A DNA stretch of 44,251 nucleotides, taken from assembly GCA_945883695.1 (NCBI GenBank), contig CAMCYK010000020.1:1-44251 (forward strand). Reading direction: 5' to 3'. The notes under the pieces were generated by a model, which saw nothing but the letters and a program-made list of their open reading frames with translations, was not told the DNA's origin and did not search any database. Every line of letters begins with the position of its first letter. Positions within the stretch are counted from its first letter, which is position 1. Below are positions 42,585 through 44,251 of this stretch, piece after piece. This DNA comes from Akkermansia muciniphila. GTDB taxonomy: Bacteria; Verrucomicrobiota; Verrucomicrobiia; Verrucomicrobiales; Akkermansiaceae. The position numbers were made by a program, and so were the translations under genes.

Positions 42585-42887
42585 ATGAAGACCCCGCCCG
42601 CCATCCTCCGTGCCACCCCGGGACGCATCCTGAAGGAAGAGTTCCTCGACGGATTCGGCTTGTCGCAGGCCGAGCTCTCGGAGCGCACCGGAATCCCTCG
42701 CTCCACCGTCAATGAAATCATCAAAGGCAAGCGTCCCATCAGCGCCGAAACCGCGATCGCGCTCGGGACCTTTTTCGGAATGAGTCCTCAGTTCTGGGCC
42801 AATCTCCAGAGCCAGCACGATCTCCGCCGGGTCGACCTGGAGAAAGCCCCGGCGATCCGGGCCCGGGTGCGGCCGCTCGCTTCCTGA
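42585..42887 (+). CDS. higA: HigA antitoxin
   Basis: 100 residues from ATG 42585. The HigA signature is clear: TPGRILKEEFLDGFGLSQAE, LSERTGIPRSTVNEIIKGKR, PISAETAIALGTFFGMSPQF and WANLQSQHDLR. The helix-turn-helix should bind the palindromes upstream of higB and repress the operon, and the protein neutralises HigB. The gene ends 25 bp from a convergent gene. Confidence 0.95.
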   Translation: MKTPPAILRATPGRILKEEFLDGFGLSQAELSERTGIPRSTVNEIIKGKRPISAETAIALGTFFGMSPQFWANLQSQHDLRRVDLEKAPAIRARVRPLAS

Positions 42888-42912
42888 GCATTCCTGTTTT
42901 TCAGAGCCTGGA

Positions 42913-43473
42913 TTATTGGTCTCCCATCCCCCGCCCCTCGAAAAACGCCTCGATCTCATCCGCCACCGCTTCCGGCGTCTTTCCCTGCAGATCCAACGTC
43001 ACCAATTCGCCCGCCAGCTCCGCCATCTTCGCGTTGAGGAATTCCCGGCAGCGCTCCAGTTCCGGGACATCGCCGGTTTCCCAGTAGCCGCCCTCGTCGT
43101 TCACTTCGAGATCCGGCAGGTAGTTCGACTTCAGGTAACGCAGCAGTCCGACGATCCAAAGGTGGGTCCCCACGTCGCCGTATTGGGTCTTCGCGCTGAC
43201 AAAGTAGGAGCAGCGCGGGTCGGGCTCGAACTGGCCGCAGACCAGATCCACCAGGCAGCGCAGGCGGCCCTCGCGGTCGAACAGGAAGGCCAGGCTCTCG
43301 GTCCGGTCGTTGGGTTCGAGGATCACGCCTTCGAAGACCGGGTTCTCCGCATCGAGCTCGATCCGGTGCGCCTTCCAGCCCTTGGAAAGCGCGATGTCTT
43401 CCAGTTCCGCGACCAGTTCCGGCAACGACGCCCCGGCCCCGAGGCCGCCTTGATAGTGAATGCTCACGCCCAT
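42913..43473 (-). CDS. Conserved protein of unknown function
   Basis: 186 residues from ATG 43473 (MGVSIHYQGGLGAGASLPEL); the frame is open further upstream but overlaps the promoter of the divergent module with poor composition. It has an acidic, mixed alpha/beta sequence with WKAHRIELD, EGVILEPNDRTESLAFLFDR, FVSAKTQYGDVGTHLWIVGL and a helical C-terminus (AVADEIEAFFEGRGMGDQ). No signal peptide or membrane helix. I do not recognise a named domain. It sits between two toxin-antitoxin modules, transcribed opposite to both. Confidence 0.7.
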   Translation of the reverse strand: MGVSIHYQGGLGAGASLPELVAELEDIALSKGWKAHRIELDAENPVFEGVILEPNDRTESLAFLFDREGRLRCLVDLVCGQFEPDPRCSYFVSAKTQYGDVGTHLWIVGLLRYLKSNYLPDLEVNDEGGYWETGDVPELERCREFLNAKMAELAGELVTLDLQGKTPEAVADEIEAFFEGRGMGDQ

Positions 43474-43602
43474 CGCGGCGCAGTCTGCCCGCGGAACCCG
43501 CGCATTCCCAGCATCAAAGCATTCCACCTCGCCGAACGCGGCTTGTCCCGGCCGGCCAAGGCAGACGCCTTTTTCGAATCCTTGCCAAGTCGATCCCCGC
43601 GT

Positions 43603-43617
43603 GTAGGATAATCCTAC
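43603..43617 (+). promoter_or_regulatory. Palindromic operator/promoter of the AbrB-VapC module
   Basis: GTAGGAT-A-ATCCTAC is a perfect 7+1+7 palindrome ending 1 bp before the ATG at 43619. It includes a -10-like TAGGAT (43604-43609) with TTGCCA 16 nt upstream (43582-43587). If used, transcription would begin at or next to the ATG, so the message would be leaderless and the antitoxin would block its own promoter. Confidence 0.6.
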
Positions 43618-43618
43618 C

Positions 43619-43855
43619 ATGACCACGGTGCTGTCCCAGAAAGGCCAGATCGTCCTCCCCGGGGCGATTCGCGAGCAGCTCCAACTGCAGGCGGGAGACG
43701 ACTTCGAGGTCACGATCGAGGACGAGGACACGATCACCCTCCGGCGGATCAATCAGCCTGCGAACCGCGGTCTGGTGGATCTGCTGCTTGCTTGCCCTGC
43801 AACGTTCGAAGTTCCCGCACGGGAAAAGGACGACTCCACGCCCCTCAAGTTTTGA
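43619..43855 (+). CDS. AbrB/VapB-type antitoxin
   Basis: 78 residues. The N-terminal SpoVT-AbrB domain (TTVLSQKGQIVLPGAIREQL, then QLQAGDDFEVTIEDEDTITL) binds DNA; the C-terminal part (NRGLVDLLLACPATFEVPAR) is the toxin-binding tail. It starts just after a perfect palindrome. Its stop overlaps the toxin start (TTGA, 43852-43855), so the two are coupled. Confidence 0.88.
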   Translation: MTTVLSQKGQIVLPGAIREQLQLQAGDDFEVTIEDEDTITLRRINQPANRGLVDLLLACPATFEVPAREKDDSTPLKF

Positions 43856-44251
43856 GCTACCTCGTCGACACCAACGTCTTCAGCGAGCAGGCCAAACCCA
43901 AGCCCGACGCCAAGGTCGTCGAGTGGCTCCGGCAGCACGAGAGCGAACTCTACGTCAGCACCATCACCATCGGCGAGATCCGGCGCGGCATCGAGCGCCT
44001 CCCCGACGGCAAACGGAAAACCCGGCTGAGAACCTGGCTGCAATCGATCTGCGATTGCCTGCAAGGACGGGTCCTCAACTTCAACACCAGCACGGCCCAC
44101 GCCTGGGGTCAGCTCAAGGCGAAGTGGGAGAAAGCCGGGGTAACCGTACCGTCCCTCGACAGCCAGATTGCGGCGACCGCCAGCCGCCATTCTCTGGTCC
44201 TCGTGACCCGAAACACCGCTGATTTCGAAAACACCGGCATCAGGACGCTCA
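43852..44251 (+). CDS. vapC: VapC-type PIN-domain toxin (3' end outside window)
   Basis: The frame runs from TTG 43852 to the window end, 133 full codons. It begins (M)SYLVDTNVFSEQAKPKPDAK, where Asp is the first PIN acid, has ITIGEIRRGIERLPDGKRKT with the conserved Glu, and ends with LDSQIAATASRHSLVLVTRN and TADFENTGI, giving the remaining Asp residues. The four-acid PIN site of a VapC endoribonuclease is therefore present. The TTG start is supported by alignment of the SYLVDTN beginning with family members and by overlap with the antitoxin stop. Only a few residues are likely missing at the C-terminus. Confidence 0.9.
   Translation, partial: MSYLVDTNVFSEQAKPKPDAKVVEWLRQHESELYVSTITIGEIRRGIERLPDGKRKTRLRTWLQSICDCLQGRVLNFNTSTAHAWGQLKAKWEKAGVTVPSLDSQIAATASRHSLVLVTRNTADFENTGIRTL

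Overview
The window reads as chromosomal DNA from a high-GC member of the Verrucomicrobiota (PVC superphylum), most likely a Luteolibacter- or Akkermansiaceae-like free-living bacterium. This is inferred from gene content: a DUF1501/DUF1553 cytochrome pair, a PVC-type propeller-cytochrome protein, a DUF1080 protein, Tat-exported Gfo/Idh/MocA and GMC-type oxidoreductases, PEP-CTERM sorting tails and a monomeric NADP isocitrate dehydrogenase. Most start codons have no recognisable Shine-Dalgarno sequence.

Layout. 1-3.1 kb: the 3' part of a class V aminotransferase, a HigB/HigA-like toxin-antitoxin pair, a secreted protein of unknown function and a DUF1080 glycosidase-like protein. 3.2-8.9 kb: a minus-strand operon-like run of FtsX-type permease, ABC ATPase, HlyD-type adaptor, DUF58 protein and membrane transglutaminase. 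9-12 kb: a dispersed repeat, a large unknown membrane protein and a graveyard with a DUF2264 remnant and a CHRD/PEP-CTERM remnant. 12-14.3 kb: an AllE-like cupin and a Tat-exported oxidoreductase. 14.4-21.7 kb: a plus-strand surface redox/catabolic cluster of sugar dehydrogenase-PKD-cytochrome c, DUF1501 and DUF1553 proteins. 21.7-22.2 kb: a repeat island with a 47-bp inverted repeat. 22.2-26.3 kb: an AT-richer unknown secreted protein and a giant SGNH hydrolase with three internal repeats. 26.7-29.1 kb: a GMC dehydrogenase with its small subunit. 29.3-32.6 kb: a collapsed ice-binding-like gene, two soluble transglutaminases and an exported amidohydrolase. 32.7-35.5 kb: a MazE/Doc pair, an SUI1/YciH protein and an orphan HlyD adaptor. 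35.6-38.8 kb: an SGNH-propeller-HEAT-cytochrome fusion. 38.8-39.3 kb: a second repeat island. 39.3-44.2 kb: icd, a duplicated icd 3' tail, HigBA, an unknown protein and an AbrB/VapC pair cut by the window end.

How it fits together. Many products are predicted to be exported and to act on polysaccharides or sugars in the periplasm or at the surface, several carrying covalent haem (CxxCH) and probably linking substrate oxidation to electron transfer. The accessory layer is four toxin-antitoxin modules, at least three copies of a 120-170 bp intergenic repeat with inverted ends, two large inverted repeats, and several genes reduced by internal deletion. The least explained observations are the synonymously diverged second copy of the icd 3' end, which suggests an old integration scar, and the repeat family with AAGGTAGGG/CCCTACCTT ends. 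I found no CRISPR array, rRNA, convincing tRNA, intact transposase or integrase, and no recognisable new defence system.
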